Below, piece by piece: positions 28,098-38,095 of a stretch of DNA of 64,000 nt. This DNA comes from DATARH01 sp036278835 (GTDB taxonomy: Bacteria; Pseudomonadota; Alphaproteobacteria; ATCC43930; CGMCC-115725): assembly GCA_036278835.1 (NCBI GenBank), contig DASUKH010000133.1, positions 1-64,000 on the forward strand. Reading direction: 5' to 3'. Numbering within the stretch: position 1 is the first letter of the stretch; each line of letters begins with the position of its first letter. Under the pieces are notes generated by a model. That model did not search any database. It had not been told where the DNA came from and was given only the letters and a program-made list of their open reading frames with translations. Both the position numbers and the translations under genes were made by a program.

Positions 28098-28250
28098 TCC
28101 ACCCGGCGATGCACAAGCCCGGCCAGAGCAAAGTCCGTTCAAATGGAACGGTCGCCCTTGGCCGGGCTTGACCCGGCCATCCACGTCTTATCAGGCGGCG
28201 GAAGGCGTAGACCCGCGGATCAAGTCCGCGGGCGGGGAGCATCCGATGGT
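28098..28250. repeat. Cluster of palindromes downstream of hyuA-like gene
   Basis: The gap between the HyuA-like gene and ompA, about 305 bases, has no gene. It contains a GCCCGGCCA / TGGCCGGGC inverted pair enclosing a smaller CCGTTC / GAACGG hairpin, then a perfect CCCGCGGA-TCAAG-TCCGCGGG hairpin. These are further members of the local palindrome families and may end transcription of the upstream gene. Confidence 0.6.
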
Positions 28251-28311
28251 CTGACTTGATCGGATACCGCGCCAGGGCGCGCGGGCAATCCCGGATGCCG
28301 CCGCGCAACCC

Positions 28312-28345
28312 AAAAAAGAACCGCCGCGTGCAACCGCGGCGGTTC
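28312..28345 (-). terminator. Rho-independent terminator of the OmpA-family gene
   Basis: On the minus strand a perfect 11-bp stem (GAACCGCCGCG / CGCGGCGGTTC) with a 6-base loop is followed by TTTTTT. It lies 45 bases after the ompA-family stop codon. This is the clearest intrinsic terminator in the window. Confidence 0.85.
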
Positions 28346-28389
28346 CAGGGGCCGGGGCCACGAAGACCCCGGCGGTCGTGGAGTTACGT

Positions 28390-29454
28390 TTACGGGAAGA
28401 CGATCTCGACCCGGCGGTTCTGCGGTTCGCGCACGCCCTGCGCCGTCGGCACGCGCGGATCGTTCTCGCCGCGGCCGCTGACGGCCATCTCGTTGCGCGG
28501 CACGCCGGAGCGGATCAGAGCCACCGCAACGTTGTTGGCGCGACGCTCGGAGAGCCGCTGGTTATAACCAGCCGAACCCGACAGGTCGGTATAGCCGGTG
28601 ACCTGGATCTGGACCGGCGCGCCGGAACGCCAGGCGGCGGCGGCCTGCTGCACGACCTGCATGCCCTCAGGCGTGATCGTCGCCTTGTCCCAGTCGAAGA
28701 AGACCAGGAACACCTTGCGCACGACCGGCGGCGGGGCCGGCGGGGCCGGCGGCGCAGCGACCGGCGGCGGCGGGGGCGGCGGCGCCGCACCGAACTTCAC
28801 GATGAAGCTCGCCAGGACGCTGTGCGAGGAATACTCGGATTTGTAGCTGCCGAGACTCGCCGCGACGCCGCGGAAATTGAAGGTCGGGTCGGTCGTTCCG
28901 AGGTAGCGGTAGTCGATATCGAATGCCAGGGACGGGTTGACGTTGTAGCGGATACCGGCAATCCCCTGATACCCGAGCTCCCAGTCGGTCCCGCCGCTGA
29001 TCGTGCCGAGGCCCGGCACGTTGATGCTGTCACGCAACTCGACCGCGCCGACGCCGACGCCGACATGCGGCGTGATCGGGATCGACAGGCCCGGGAACGT
29101 GAAATTGTAGATCGCATTCGTCATGAAGGCATACGCGCTGCGAATGCCGCTCACTCCGACTGCGCCGAGGCCGTTGATGTCATTCTTCTGCCAACGGAAC
29201 TCTTCTTCGATGCTCAGCGGCCCGAACTCGTAACCGAGCCGCGCGCCGACGTTAAAGCCATCGTTGAATTTTTCGGTGGCTTTGAGCCCGGCGGTGCGAG
29301 CGGTCGCATTGTCGAGATGCGTCCAGCCGCCTTCACCACCGAAATAGACATGGCCCGGCCCGCCGGGCAGCCCGAACAGCTGCGCCTGCGCATTCGCCCA
29401 GCCGAACGTCATGGCGAGCGCAACGCCGGCGCCGAGCAGATAGCGATTTCTCAT
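28390..29454 (-). CDS. OmpA-family outer membrane protein
   Basis: A 354-residue protein. Residues 1 to about 24 (MRNRYLLGAGVALAMTFGWANA) form a signal peptide. Then comes an eight-stranded beta-barrel-like domain, a proline-rich linker near residues 215-240 and a C-terminal OmpA peptidoglycan-binding domain (FFDWDKATIT, GYTDLSGSAGYNQRLSERRA, GRGENDPRVP). It should anchor the outer membrane to peptidoglycan. The ribosome-binding site GGAGG is strong, and an intrinsic terminator follows. Confidence 0.93.
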   Translation of the reverse strand: MRNRYLLGAGVALAMTFGWANAQAQLFGLPGGPGHVYFGGEGGWTHLDNATARTAGLKATEKFNDGFNVGARLGYEFGPLSIEEEFRWQKNDINGLGAVGVSGIRSAYAFMTNAIYNFTFPGLSIPITPHVGVGVGAVELRDSINVPGLGTISGGTDWELGYQGIAGIRYNVNPSLAFDIDYRYLGTTDPTFNFRGVAASLGSYKSEYSSHSVLASFIVKFGAAPPPPPPPVAAPPAPPAPPPVVRKVFLVFFDWDKATITPEGMQVVQQAAAAWRSGAPVQIQVTGYTDLSGSAGYNQRLSERRANNVAVALIRSGVPRNEMAVSGRGENDPRVPTAQGVREPQNRRVEIVFP

Positions 29455-29485
29455 CCCCTTACCTCCGGCCGCAAATACGCGTGCT

Positions 29486-29540
29486 ACGATGGTTGCGTCA
29501 CCATCGTTGCGCCCATGATTACCATCGACTTTTACGATGG
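29486..29540. promoter_or_regulatory. Repeated ACCATCGT/ACGATGGT boxes upstream of the OmpA-family gene
   Basis: ACGATGGT and ACCATCGT form a perfect inverted pair with a 6-base spacer (29486-29507). A second pair, CCATCG and CGATGG, follows at 29522-29540. They sit 32 to 86 bases before the ATG, where the promoter must be, so they look like operator half-sites. The regulator is unknown. Confidence 0.45.
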
Positions 29541-29683
29541 CAATGGGATTTTAGCTCGCCAGGGTGGTTAATTGGCTCGCGGGGCAAGATCGCAGCCGGT
29601 AGCGGCATCCGCGCAACAGTTTGCTCGTAAACGAGCGAATCTCAGCGGTCGCGCGAGGCATTTGAGCAACACCTCGGATTTTG

Positions 29684-32600
29684 TCAGTCCTCGGCGTCTG
29701 CCAGCGACAAGAGGGTGGCGTTGCCGCCGGCCGCGGTGAGGTCGGCTGAGACGGTGCGCTCGGTGGCAAAGCGAGGCAGATAGCGCGGCCCGCCGGCTTT
29801 TGGCCCGGTCCCGGAGAGCCGCTCGCCGCCGAATGGCTGGGCGCCGACCACGGCCCCGATCATGTTGCGGTTGACGTAAGCGTTGCCGACCCCGAGGCGG
29901 CCGAGGACATGGCGGGTCATATCGTCGATGCGGCTTTGGATGCCGAGCGTCAGCCCGTAGCCGGTCGCCGCGATCTCGTCGATGACCGCGTCGAGCCGGT
30001 CGGCCGGCCAGCGCACGACGTGCAGGATCGGGCCGAACACCTCGCGCTCAAGGCGTCGCGCCGAATCGATCTCAAAGGCGCGCGGCGCAAAAAAGGTGCC
30101 GTGCCCGGTGCCGGCCGGCAGCTTGCATTCGTACTGGAGCGCGCCTTCGCGCGCCATCCGGTCGGCATGAAGCTGCAACGCGCGCCGCGCCTCCTCGTCA
30201 ATGACCGGGCCGACGTCCGTTTCGAGCAGGGCCGGGTCGCCGATCCGCAGCTCGGCCATGGCGCCCGTCAGCATCGTCAGCAGCCGTTCGGCGATATCGC
30301 TCTGGATATAGAGCAGGCGCAATGCCGAGCAGCGCTGGCCGGCGCTGTCGAAGGCCGAAATCAGCACGTCTGCCACGACCTGCTCGGGCAAGGCCGACGA
30401 ATCGACGATCATCGCGTTCTGCCCGCCGGTCTCGGCGATCAGCGGCACGATCGGCCCGATGCGCTGCGCCAGCGACAGGTTGATCGCGCGCGCCGTTTCG
30501 GTCGAGCCGGTGAACGCCACCCCGGCGATTCGCGGGTCGGCGACCAGCGCCGCGCCGACCGCGCCGCCGCCCGGCAGCAGATGCAGGACATCGCCTGGAA
30601 TCCCCGCCTTCAGCAGGAGACGCACCGCGGCGGCCGCCATCAGTGGGGTCTGCTCGGCCGGCTTGGCGATCGCCGCGTTGCCGGCGGCGAGCGCCGCCGC
30701 GACCTGGCCGGTGAAGATCGCCAGCGGAAAATTCCACGGCGAGATGCAGGCGAAGACGCCACGCCCGTCGAGCGCCAATTGGTTGCGCTCGCCGGTCGGG
30801 CCGGGCAAGACCTCCGGACGGGCGAAATCGGCGCGCGCCCGGGCCGCGTAATAGCGCAGGAAATCGCACGCCTCGCGTACCTCCGACAGGGCGGCCGGCA
30901 GGGTGCGGCCCCCCTCGCGGACGATCACCGCCATCAGCTCGGCGCGTTCCTGTTCGAACAGGTCGGCGGCGGTTTCGAGGATCGCGGCGCGGGCTTCGGC
31001 CGGGGTGCGATTCCAGGCGGGGGCCGCGGCATCGGCGCGCCGCAGCGCCTCCGTAATGTCTTGCGGCCGGGCTTCGGCGACGGTGCCGATCTGCCGCCGG
31101 CGGTCGCCCGGATCGAACACCGCCGCACCATCGCCCGCCTGTTCGACGCCGCCGACGATCGGCGCGGCCCGCCAAGGCCGGCGCACCGCCTCGGCCAACC
31201 CGCCGCGCAGCGCCGCCAGGGTGCGCGGTTGGGCGAGGTCGAGGCCTCGCGAATTGCGCCGCACCGGCTGGAACAGGTCGCGCGGCAGCGGGATTTTCGG
31301 GTGCGGCTTTTCCGGCAGGCGGGCAAGGGCGGCGATGGGATCGGCGACGATCTCGTCGATCGGCGCCCGCTCGTCGACGATGCGGTTGACGAAGGAGGTG
31401 TTGGCGCCGTTTTCGAGGAGGCGGCGCACCAGGTACGCGAGCAGGTCCTCGTGGCTGCCGACCGGCGCGTAGATGCGGCACGGCCGGTCGAGGCCGCCCT
31501 CGCCGACCACCTGGTCGTAAAGCGCCTCGCCCATGCCGTGGAGGCGCTGGAATTCCCAGTCGCTGCGTCCGCCGGCCAGTTCCAGCACGGCCGCCAGGGT
31601 ATGCGCATTGTGAGTCGCGAATTGCGGGTAGAGGACCGGGCCGGCGGCGAGCATCCGCTTCGCACAGGCGAGATAGGAAACGTCGGTCGCGACCTTGCGG
31701 GTGAATACCGGATAGGCATCGACGCCGCGTTCCTGCGCCCGCTTGATCTCGCTGTCCCAATAGGCGCCCTTGACGAGCCGCACCATCAGCCGCCGCCGCG
31801 CCCGCCCCGCCAGATCGGCGAGCCAGTCGACGAGCGGCAAGGCGCGCTTCTGATAGGCCTGCACCGCGAGGCCGAGCCCGTCCCAGCCGGCCAATTCGGG
31901 GGCGAGCGCCAAGGCCTCGACCAAATCGAGCGACAATTCCAGGCGATCGGCCTCCTCGGCGTCGATTGTGAAGCCGATCCCGGCATCGCGCGCCTGCCGC
32001 GCCAGCGCGGCGAGAGCCGGCAGCAATTCGCGCATAATGCGGCCGTGCTGCGCCATCTCGTAGCGCGGGTGGAGCGCCGATAATTTGACCGAAATGCCGG
32101 GCGCATCCGACACCGGCCGGCCGGCCGCCGCCTTGCCGATTGCGGCGATCGCATCGGCGTAGGCGGTACGGTAGCGCTCGGCGTCGGCCATCGTGCGCGC
32201 CGCCTCGCCGAGCATGTCGTAGGAATGGCGATAACCCTGCCGCTCGGCGGCGCGGGCCCGGCCCAGCGCCTCCGCGATCGTGCGGCCGAGGACGAACTGG
32301 TCGGCGAGGATGCGCATCGCTGCGGTCACCGCCTGCCGCCACACCGGCTCGCTCGATCGCGCGATCAGACTGCGCAGCGCGCTGCCGAGATCGGCTTCGC
32401 CGCGATCCGCGCGCAACAGCCTGCCGGTCAGCATCAAGGCCCAGGTCGAGGCGTTGACGAACAACGAGCCGGAGCGGCCGATATGGTGCTGCCAATCGCC
32501 GTCGCCGAGCTTGTCGCGGATCAGCCGGTCGACGGTCTCGGCGTCGGGGATGCGCAATAGCGCCTCGGCGAGGCACATCAGCGCCACCCCTTCGGGCGAG

Positions 32601-32839
32601 GACAGCGCGTATTCCTGCAGGAAGGCGTCGAGACCGCCCTTGCCGAGCCGCTCGCGGCGCAGTTTGGCGACGAGGGTACGCGCCGTCGTGGCGATGCGCT
32701 TGCGGCCATCGGCCGGGATCGCCGCCAGTTCGAGCAGGCGCGAATCGGCCTCCGCCTCGTCGAGCCGGTGCCAGTCGCGGATCGCCGCCCGCAACGGCAT
32801 TTCCGGGGCGGGCGGATCGGAGAAGACGAATGCCGTCAC
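29684..32839 (-). CDS. putA: Bifunctional proline dehydrogenase / P5C dehydrogenase
   Basis: A 1051-residue enzyme oxidising proline to glutamate. The proline dehydrogenase barrel occupies roughly residues 60-470 (LVKGAYWDSEIK, YPQFATHNAHT). The aldehyde dehydrogenase domain covers 520-1000, with ISPWNFPLAIF, ETGGQNAMI and catalytic Cys837 in GQRCSALR. There is no N-terminal ribbon-helix-helix DNA-binding domain, so this is the short, non-regulatory form. I chose the GTG at 32839 because GGAAGGG precedes it; the longer frame would run into dnaE2. It lies 71 bases downstream of dnaE2 on the same strand. Confidence 0.95.
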   Translation of the reverse strand: MTAFVFSDPPAPEMPLRAAIRDWHRLDEAEADSRLLELAAIPADGRKRIATTARTLVAKLRRERLGKGGLDAFLQEYALSSPEGVALMCLAEALLRIPDAETVDRLIRDKLGDGDWQHHIGRSGSLFVNASTWALMLTGRLLRADRGEADLGSALRSLIARSSEPVWRQAVTAAMRILADQFVLGRTIAEALGRARAAERQGYRHSYDMLGEAARTMADAERYRTAYADAIAAIGKAAAGRPVSDAPGISVKLSALHPRYEMAQHGRIMRELLPALAALARQARDAGIGFTIDAEEADRLELSLDLVEALALAPELAGWDGLGLAVQAYQKRALPLVDWLADLAGRARRRLMVRLVKGAYWDSEIKRAQERGVDAYPVFTRKVATDVSYLACAKRMLAAGPVLYPQFATHNAHTLAAVLELAGGRSDWEFQRLHGMGEALYDQVVGEGGLDRPCRIYAPVGSHEDLLAYLVRRLLENGANTSFVNRIVDERAPIDEIVADPIAALARLPEKPHPKIPLPRDLFQPVRRNSRGLDLAQPRTLAALRGGLAEAVRRPWRAAPIVGGVEQAGDGAAVFDPGDRRRQIGTVAEARPQDITEALRRADAAAPAWNRTPAEARAAILETAADLFEQERAELMAVIVREGGRTLPAALSEVREACDFLRYYAARARADFARPEVLPGPTGERNQLALDGRGVFACISPWNFPLAIFTGQVAAALAAGNAAIAKPAEQTPLMAAAAVRLLLKAGIPGDVLHLLPGGGAVGAALVADPRIAGVAFTGSTETARAINLSLAQRIGPIVPLIAETGGQNAMIVDSSALPEQVVADVLISAFDSAGQRCSALRLLYIQSDIAERLLTMLTGAMAELRIGDPALLETDVGPVIDEEARRALQLHADRMAREGALQYECKLPAGTGHGTFFAPRAFEIDSARRLEREVFGPILHVVRWPADRLDAVIDEIAATGYGLTLGIQSRIDDMTRHVLGRLGVGNAYVNRNMIGAVVGAQPFGGERLSGTGPKAGGPRYLPRFATERTVSADLTAAGGNATLLSLADAED

Positions 32840-33411
32840 GGGTTCCCTTCCGGCGCGTGCACAGAGGACGGCCGGTCTATAATGTAGGTTCGCCGCGTCG
32901 CAATCGCAGATCAGCGGAAATCCCGGCTCTGGATGACGAGGGCGCGCCGCGTCGGTTTTTCGCCGCCGGTGCGCTCGCGCAGGCTGTTGAGGCGCGCCGT
33001 CCAGTCCTTCAGGTCGTCGGCTACGATGTGGATGACGCTCTCCTCGCGCTGCAGCCGGCCGCGGCAATAAAGAAGGGTGGCGCCGAGCGCGGCGCGGCGG
33101 AAGCGTTCCAGCACATCGGGCCAGACGATCAGGTTGGCGATGCCGGTCTCGTCTTCGAGGGTGATGAACACAACGCCGTTGGCGCTGCCCGGGCGCTGGC
33201 GGATCAGCACGAGGCCGGCGATCGCCACCCGCTTCCCGACCGGCAGGGTGGCTAGGTCGCGAGCGGCGGCCAGTCCCTCCCGCGCCAGTTCGGCGCGCAG
33301 AAAGGCCAGCGGGTGCCGCTTCAGGGTCAGCCCGAGCGTGCCGTAATCCTCGACCACATGCTCGCCCAACGGCATCTCCGGCAGCAGCGCCGCGGCAATG
33401 GCTTCGCTCTC

Positions 33412-33533
33412 TTCCTTGCCACCCCGGCCTTCTTTGTCACCCCGGTCTTCTTTGTCACCCCGGCGAAGGCCGGGGTCCATGCCCGAACCAATCGGGGAAC
33501 GGATCGGTGGGTCCCGGCCTTCGCCGGGATGAC
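33412..33533. repeat. Palindromic repeat plus 18-bp triplication inside dnaE2
   Basis: Three 18-bp units (TTCTTTGTCACCCCGGTC type) at 33412-33465 run into a CCGGCGAAGGCCGGGG arm. A matching inverted arm CCCGGCCTTCGCCGGGATGAC ends at 33533. The whole reads in frame as a low-complexity insert (HPGEGRDPP to GLRRGDKEDRGDKEGRGGK). Confidence 0.8.
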
Positions 33534-33795
33534 GAATTGCTGAATTTGAGAACAATGGCAGCGGCGCCTCGCCGAGCGCCTTCGCCTCCCACAGGCCGCG
33601 ACGGCGGTCGAGGCCCAGCGAGCGCAGCGCGTCGGCCGCGGCAAGGCGTTCCAGGGCGGCGCGGCCGAGGCCGCTCCTTCGCCACAGATCGCCGACATCG
33701 CGGTAGCCGCCGCCGCGCGCCGCCACCAGCCGCCCGGCATCCGCCTCGGCCAGTCCCTTGACCTGACGCAGGCCGAGGCGCAGCGCCATTCCTTT

Positions 33796-33923
33796 GTCAT
33801 CCCGGCGAAAGCCGGGATCCATGGCTGTGCCAGGCTCCGCCCTCGAGTGCCGCGGCTGCACCGGGGGGCAATCGGCAACGAGGTGCCAGCTGAAAGATGG
33901 CTCCCGGCCTTCGCCGGGATGAC
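33796..33923. repeat. Second palindromic repeat inside dnaE2
   Basis: Inverted arms GTCATCCCGGCGAAAGCCGGG and CCCGGCCTTCGCCGGGATGAC enclose about 85 bases. Translated in frame it gives a charged insert from RHPGEGREP to DPGFRRDDKG that has no counterpart in ordinary DnaE2. Confidence 0.8.
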
Positions 33924-35486
33924 GATCATCTAGAGGCGTCAACGGCTCCAGCGTGCAGTCCCAGTCGCTGAAATTGACATCGACGGGAAGCACCACGACG
34001 CCATGCTCGCGCGCGTCGCGCACGATCTGGGCCGGTGCGTAGAACCCCATCGGCTGTGCATTGAGCAGGGCGCAGGCGAAAACGTCGGGGTGGAAGCGCT
34101 TGATCCAGGCCGAGACATAGACGAGGAGCGCAAAGCTCGCGGCATGGCTTTCCGGGAAGCCGTAGGTACCGAACCCCTCAATCTGGTCGAAGCAGCGGGT
34201 GGCGAAGTCGCGCGTGTAGCCGTTCTTCAGCATGCCGGCGACGAACTTGTCCCGAAAGAGGTGGATGTCGCCGTTGCGCTTGAAGGTGGCCATCGCGCGC
34301 CGCAATCGGTCGGCCTCCTCAGGGGCGAACCCGGCGCCGACGATCGCGATCTTCATCGCCTGCTCCTGGAAGAGCGGCACCCCCAATGTCTTGCCGAGCA
34401 CCCGGCGCAATTCCTCGGAAGGGTACGCGACCGGCTCCTTTCCCGAGCGGCGGCGCAGATACGGGTGCACCATGTCGCCCTGGATCGGCCCCGGCCGCAC
34501 GATCGCGACCTCGATGACGAGGTCGTAGAATTCGCGCGGGCGTAGGCGCGGCAGCATCGTCATCTGGGCGCGGCTCTCGACCTGGAAGACGCCCAAGGAA
34601 TCGGCCCGGCTCAGCATCTCGTACACTTCGGGCCGCTCGGCCGGCACCGAGTCCAGGTCGTAATGATGTCCGTAGTGCTGCGCGATCAGGGAAAAGGCCT
34701 TGCGGATGCAGGTCAGCATGCCGAGCGCCAGGATGTCGATCTTGAGAATCCCGAGCGCGTCGAGGTCGTCCTTGTCCCATTCGATGACGGTGCGGTCTTC
34801 CATCGCCGCGTTCTCGATCGGCACCAGCTCGCTGAGCGGGCCGCGGGTGATGACAAAGCCGCCGACATGCTGCGACAGGTGGCGCGGAAAGCCGATCAGC
34901 CGGGCGGCGAGGTCGAGCGCGAGGCGCAGGGTGCGGTCGGCGGGGTCGAGCCCCGCTTCGCGCACCCGATCCTCAGCGATCGCCTCGTTCGACCAGCCCC
35001 AGACGATGCCGGCGAGCGCCGCGACGGTATCGACCGACAGCCCCATGACCTTGCCAACCTCGCGGATCGCGCCGCGCGCGCGGTAGCAGATCACCGTGGC
35101 GGCGAGGCCGGCGCGGTCGCGGCCGTATTTGCCGTAGATGTACTGGATCACCTCCTCGCGCCGCTCGTGCTCGAAATCGACGTCGATGTCAGGCGGCTCG
35201 TTGCGGGCGGCGCTGATGAAGCGCTCGAACAGCACGTCGATGCGGGTCGGATCGACCGCGGTGATGCCGAGGCAGTAGCACACCGCCGAATTGGCCGCCG
35301 AGCCGCGCCCCTGGCACAGGATGCCGCGGCTCCGGGCGAACGCGACGATGTCGTGCACGGTCAGGAAATAGCGGGCGTAATCGAGCCGCTCGATCAGCGC
35401 CAGCTCATGCTCGAGGAGGGCGCAGATCCTGTCGGGGACGGCATCCTTCTCCTCAAAAGAAGAACCCTCTTTCCCTTCCGGTTCCT

Positions 35487-35525
35487 TAAAAAAACCCTCT
35501 CCCCCACTGGGGGAGAGGGAGTTTT
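35487..35525. repeat. Third palindromic repeat inside dnaE2
   Basis: AAAACCCTCTCCCCC and GGGGGAGAGGG-AG-TTTT form a near-perfect palindrome around ACT. It belongs to a different family from the other two dnaE2 repeats and matches the one breaking imuB. It is read in frame as SLSPSGGEGFF. Confidence 0.8.
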
Positions 35526-36828
35526 CCTTTTGGGGGGTGGAGGCCAACTTCTCCCTTGCCCCGTTCCAAACCAGCCGGGCGAGGCGCTGCTGCGGCGTCA
35601 TGCCGTCCGGCACCAGCTCTTCGGGATATTCGTAGCGCAGCTCGTCGAGGCTGAACCGGCAGCGTTCGACGATTTCGAGCGTGCGGGCGAGCGCGTCCTC
35701 GTGGCCGCGGAACAGCCGCGCCATCTCGGCGGCCGCCTTCAGGTGGCGCTCGGCATTGGCGGCGAGACGGAACCCGGCCTCGGCGATCGTGCAATGCTCG
35801 CGGATGCAGGTCACGACATCCTGCAGCGGGCGCCGCTCGGGGCTGTGGTAGAGCACGTCGTTGACTGCGACGAGCGGCAGCCCGCTCTCTTCCGCCAGGG
35901 CGGCGAGCGCGGCCAGCCGCATTGCGTCGTCGCCGCGATAGAGATGATGCGCGGCGAGATAGGCCCGGCCGGGAAATCGGCGGCGAGGCGCGGCACCAAT
36001 TCCGTGGACAACGCGATGACGATCAGCCCCTCGCCCTGCGCCGCGACATCGGCGTAAGCGAGGCGGCATTCGCCTTTCGGGGCGCGGCGGCGGCCCAAGG
36101 TCAGGAGGCGGGTCAGCCTGCCGTAAGCGGCGCGGTGCTGCGGATAGAGGAGCAGGCTGGTGCCGTCTTCGAGATCGAGCCGCGCCCCGACGACGAGGCG
36201 GATGCCGACGGTTTTGGCGGCATGATGCGCGCGCACGACGCCGGCGAGGCTGTTGCGGTCGGCGATCGCGATCGCCCGGTGGCCGAGCGCCGCCGCGGCC
36301 AGCACCAATTCGTCGGGATGCGAGGCGCCGCGCAGGAACGAGAAATTGCTGGTGACCTGCAACTCGGCATAGCCGGGTTCGGTTTCCGGACGGTATGCCC
36401 CGCCATCGTCGTCGAATACCGGCGTCCGCGCCTTTCCGGGCGGACCGGCGCTGCCCGAGCCGATCGTGCGGGACAGCCTGTCGAAGGCCTTTGGCGGAAG
36501 GTCGGGCATCAGGCAAAGAGGCCGTGCAGGAACCAGCGCGGTGGCGGCTCCCCGGGCAGGCCGGCGCGGAACAGCCAGAACCGCCGGCCCTCGTCGTCCT
36601 CGACCCGGTAATAGTCGCGGATCGCGTCGGGAGAGGCCACGCGGTCTTCGGTCCACCACTCCTCGGCGAGGCGCTCGGGACCATCGGCCCGGCAGACCCG
36701 ATGAGAACGGCGGCGCCAGGTAAAACGAAAGGGCGGATCGTCGGGCAGCAGCCACGCCGCCGCGATCGGCTCGGGCGGGTCGAACAGCCGAATGGGCCGC
36801 GGCGGTTTGCGCGGCAACTCTTCTACTG

Positions 36829-36923
36829 TCATTCCGGGGTGCCGCGCAGCGGCGAACCCGGAACCCATTTTCCAGAGGCCGGTGTTCATGGGTTCCGGGC
36901 TCGCGCCGCGCCCCGGAATGACG
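36829..36923. repeat. Palindromic repeat inside the imuB C-terminal part
   Basis: Starts TCATTCCGGGGTGCCGCGC and ends GCGCCCCGGAATGACG, with GAACCCGGAACCC and GGGTTCCGGGCTC as inner arms. In frame it encodes an insert between APIDVIPGRG and PGMTVEELP. Same end sequence as the repeat at 25036. Confidence 0.75.
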
Positions 36924-37048
36924 TCGATCGGGGCATATACCGCGGCGCGCTCGGGGATATGGCTTTGCCGCAACTCGATGCGCGACAGCGCCATCGACCC
37001 GAGCCGCGTGCCGAGGCGGTCGATGAGCGGCGCAAGGGCGCTCCAGTC

Positions 37049-37094
37049 ATCGCCGTTACCCCCTCTCCCCCCATTGGGGGGAGAGGGTTATCGC
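37049..37094. repeat. 41-bp palindromic insertion with 5-bp direct repeats in imuB
   Basis: A perfect CCCTCTCCCCCCATTGGGGG-centred palindrome (37061-37087) lies between direct repeats ATCGC at 37049-37053 and 37090-37094. One repeat plus insert is 41 bases, not a multiple of three, which explains the imuB frame change. Confidence 0.8.
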
Positions 37095-38095
37095 AGAACG
37101 GGCGAAGATGCCCGATGCCTATCTGCTCCGGCTCGAGCGGTTCGGCGGCGTAGAGCGCGAGAATCATGTCCTCGACCCCGAGCCCCGGATCAACCGTCTC
37201 GAGCCGCGCCGCGAACAGCCCGGCGAGGTGGCGCGGGTCGCGGGTCGGCCGGGCGGTGCCGAGGCGGATCTGCTCGACCCGGCCGTCAACCCGGTGAAAG
37301 GCGAGGCCGAGCCGGCGCGCCCCCAGCCCCTCGCGCTCGAGTCGCGCCGCCAGATCGGCGGCCAGACGCTCGATGGCGCGGGCGAGGTCGGCCGGGTCGG
37401 CAATCGGCTCGGCAAAGCTGAGCCGCACCCGCCGTTCCGGGGTTTCACACAATGGCGACAGCGGCTCCGGCACGGCGGCGAGCGCCTGGTCGAGGCGACG
37501 CGCCACGCCGTCGCCGAAGCGGCGGGCGAGCGCATCACGCGGCATCGGGTAAAGATCGCCGACCCGCCTGAGCCCGACCCGGCGCAGCCCGGCGACGGTC
37601 GCCGGATCGAGCCTCAACGCCTCGACCGGCAGCGGCGCCAAGACCGACCGTTCCTCATCCGGCGCCGGCAGGGCCGGTCCGCCGCCGCCGGCGAAGCGCG
37701 CCAAGGCCCAGGCGGCGCCCAAGGTGCCGGCAACCGCGATGCGGTGCCCGATCCCCTGGCGGGCGAGGCGGGCCGCCAGATCGGCGGCGAGGCCGGGTTC
37801 GCCGCCCCACAGATGGGCGCAACCGGTGATCTCGACCCTGACCCCGTCGGCGCCGCCCCCTGAGTGAAAATCAGGCGCCGTCCACGGGCTGTAGCGGGTG
37901 CACCATTCGGCGAGCCGGGCGAGCGCGGCGGCATCGACCTCGGGCGCCGCCGGCATTGTCGCGAGGCGGGGCACGAACGACAGGGCATCCGCCAGTTTCA
38001 TGCCGGGGGCGAGCCCGGCCGCCGCGGCGTGGCCGTTGACCGTGGCGAGCAGGCGGCGCCCCTCGGACAGGGCCACCGTCGCGAACGGCGCCGCC

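Larger units (their letters stand above)
32911..36509 (-). pseudogene. dnaE2: Error-prone DNA polymerase DnaE2, frameshifted as read
   Basis: The translesion polymerase of the ImuA-ImuB-DnaE2 mutasome. The PHP domain (YAELQVTSNFSFLRGASHP) starts at the ATG at 36509, but the frame breaks at a CCC run at about 35971-35973 between ADFP and GRAYLAAHHL. Adding one C would restore it. The remainder is well preserved: VNDVLYHSPERRPLQDV, catalytic DIDVDF, and the C-terminal OB region ending near SRDFR. Three palindromic repeats lie inside the coding region in frame. It may be inactive, or the gap may be a sequencing error. Its ATG overlaps the imuB stop. Confidence 0.85.

Noticed and set aside
29909..32083. 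724-codon plus-strand open frame across putA
   Set aside because: Antisense shadow with no recognisable protein; putA is intact on the other strand.
33412..33533. CRISPR-like array in dnaE2
   Set aside because: Only three direct 18-bp units without spacers; better explained as tandem repeats at a palindromic element.
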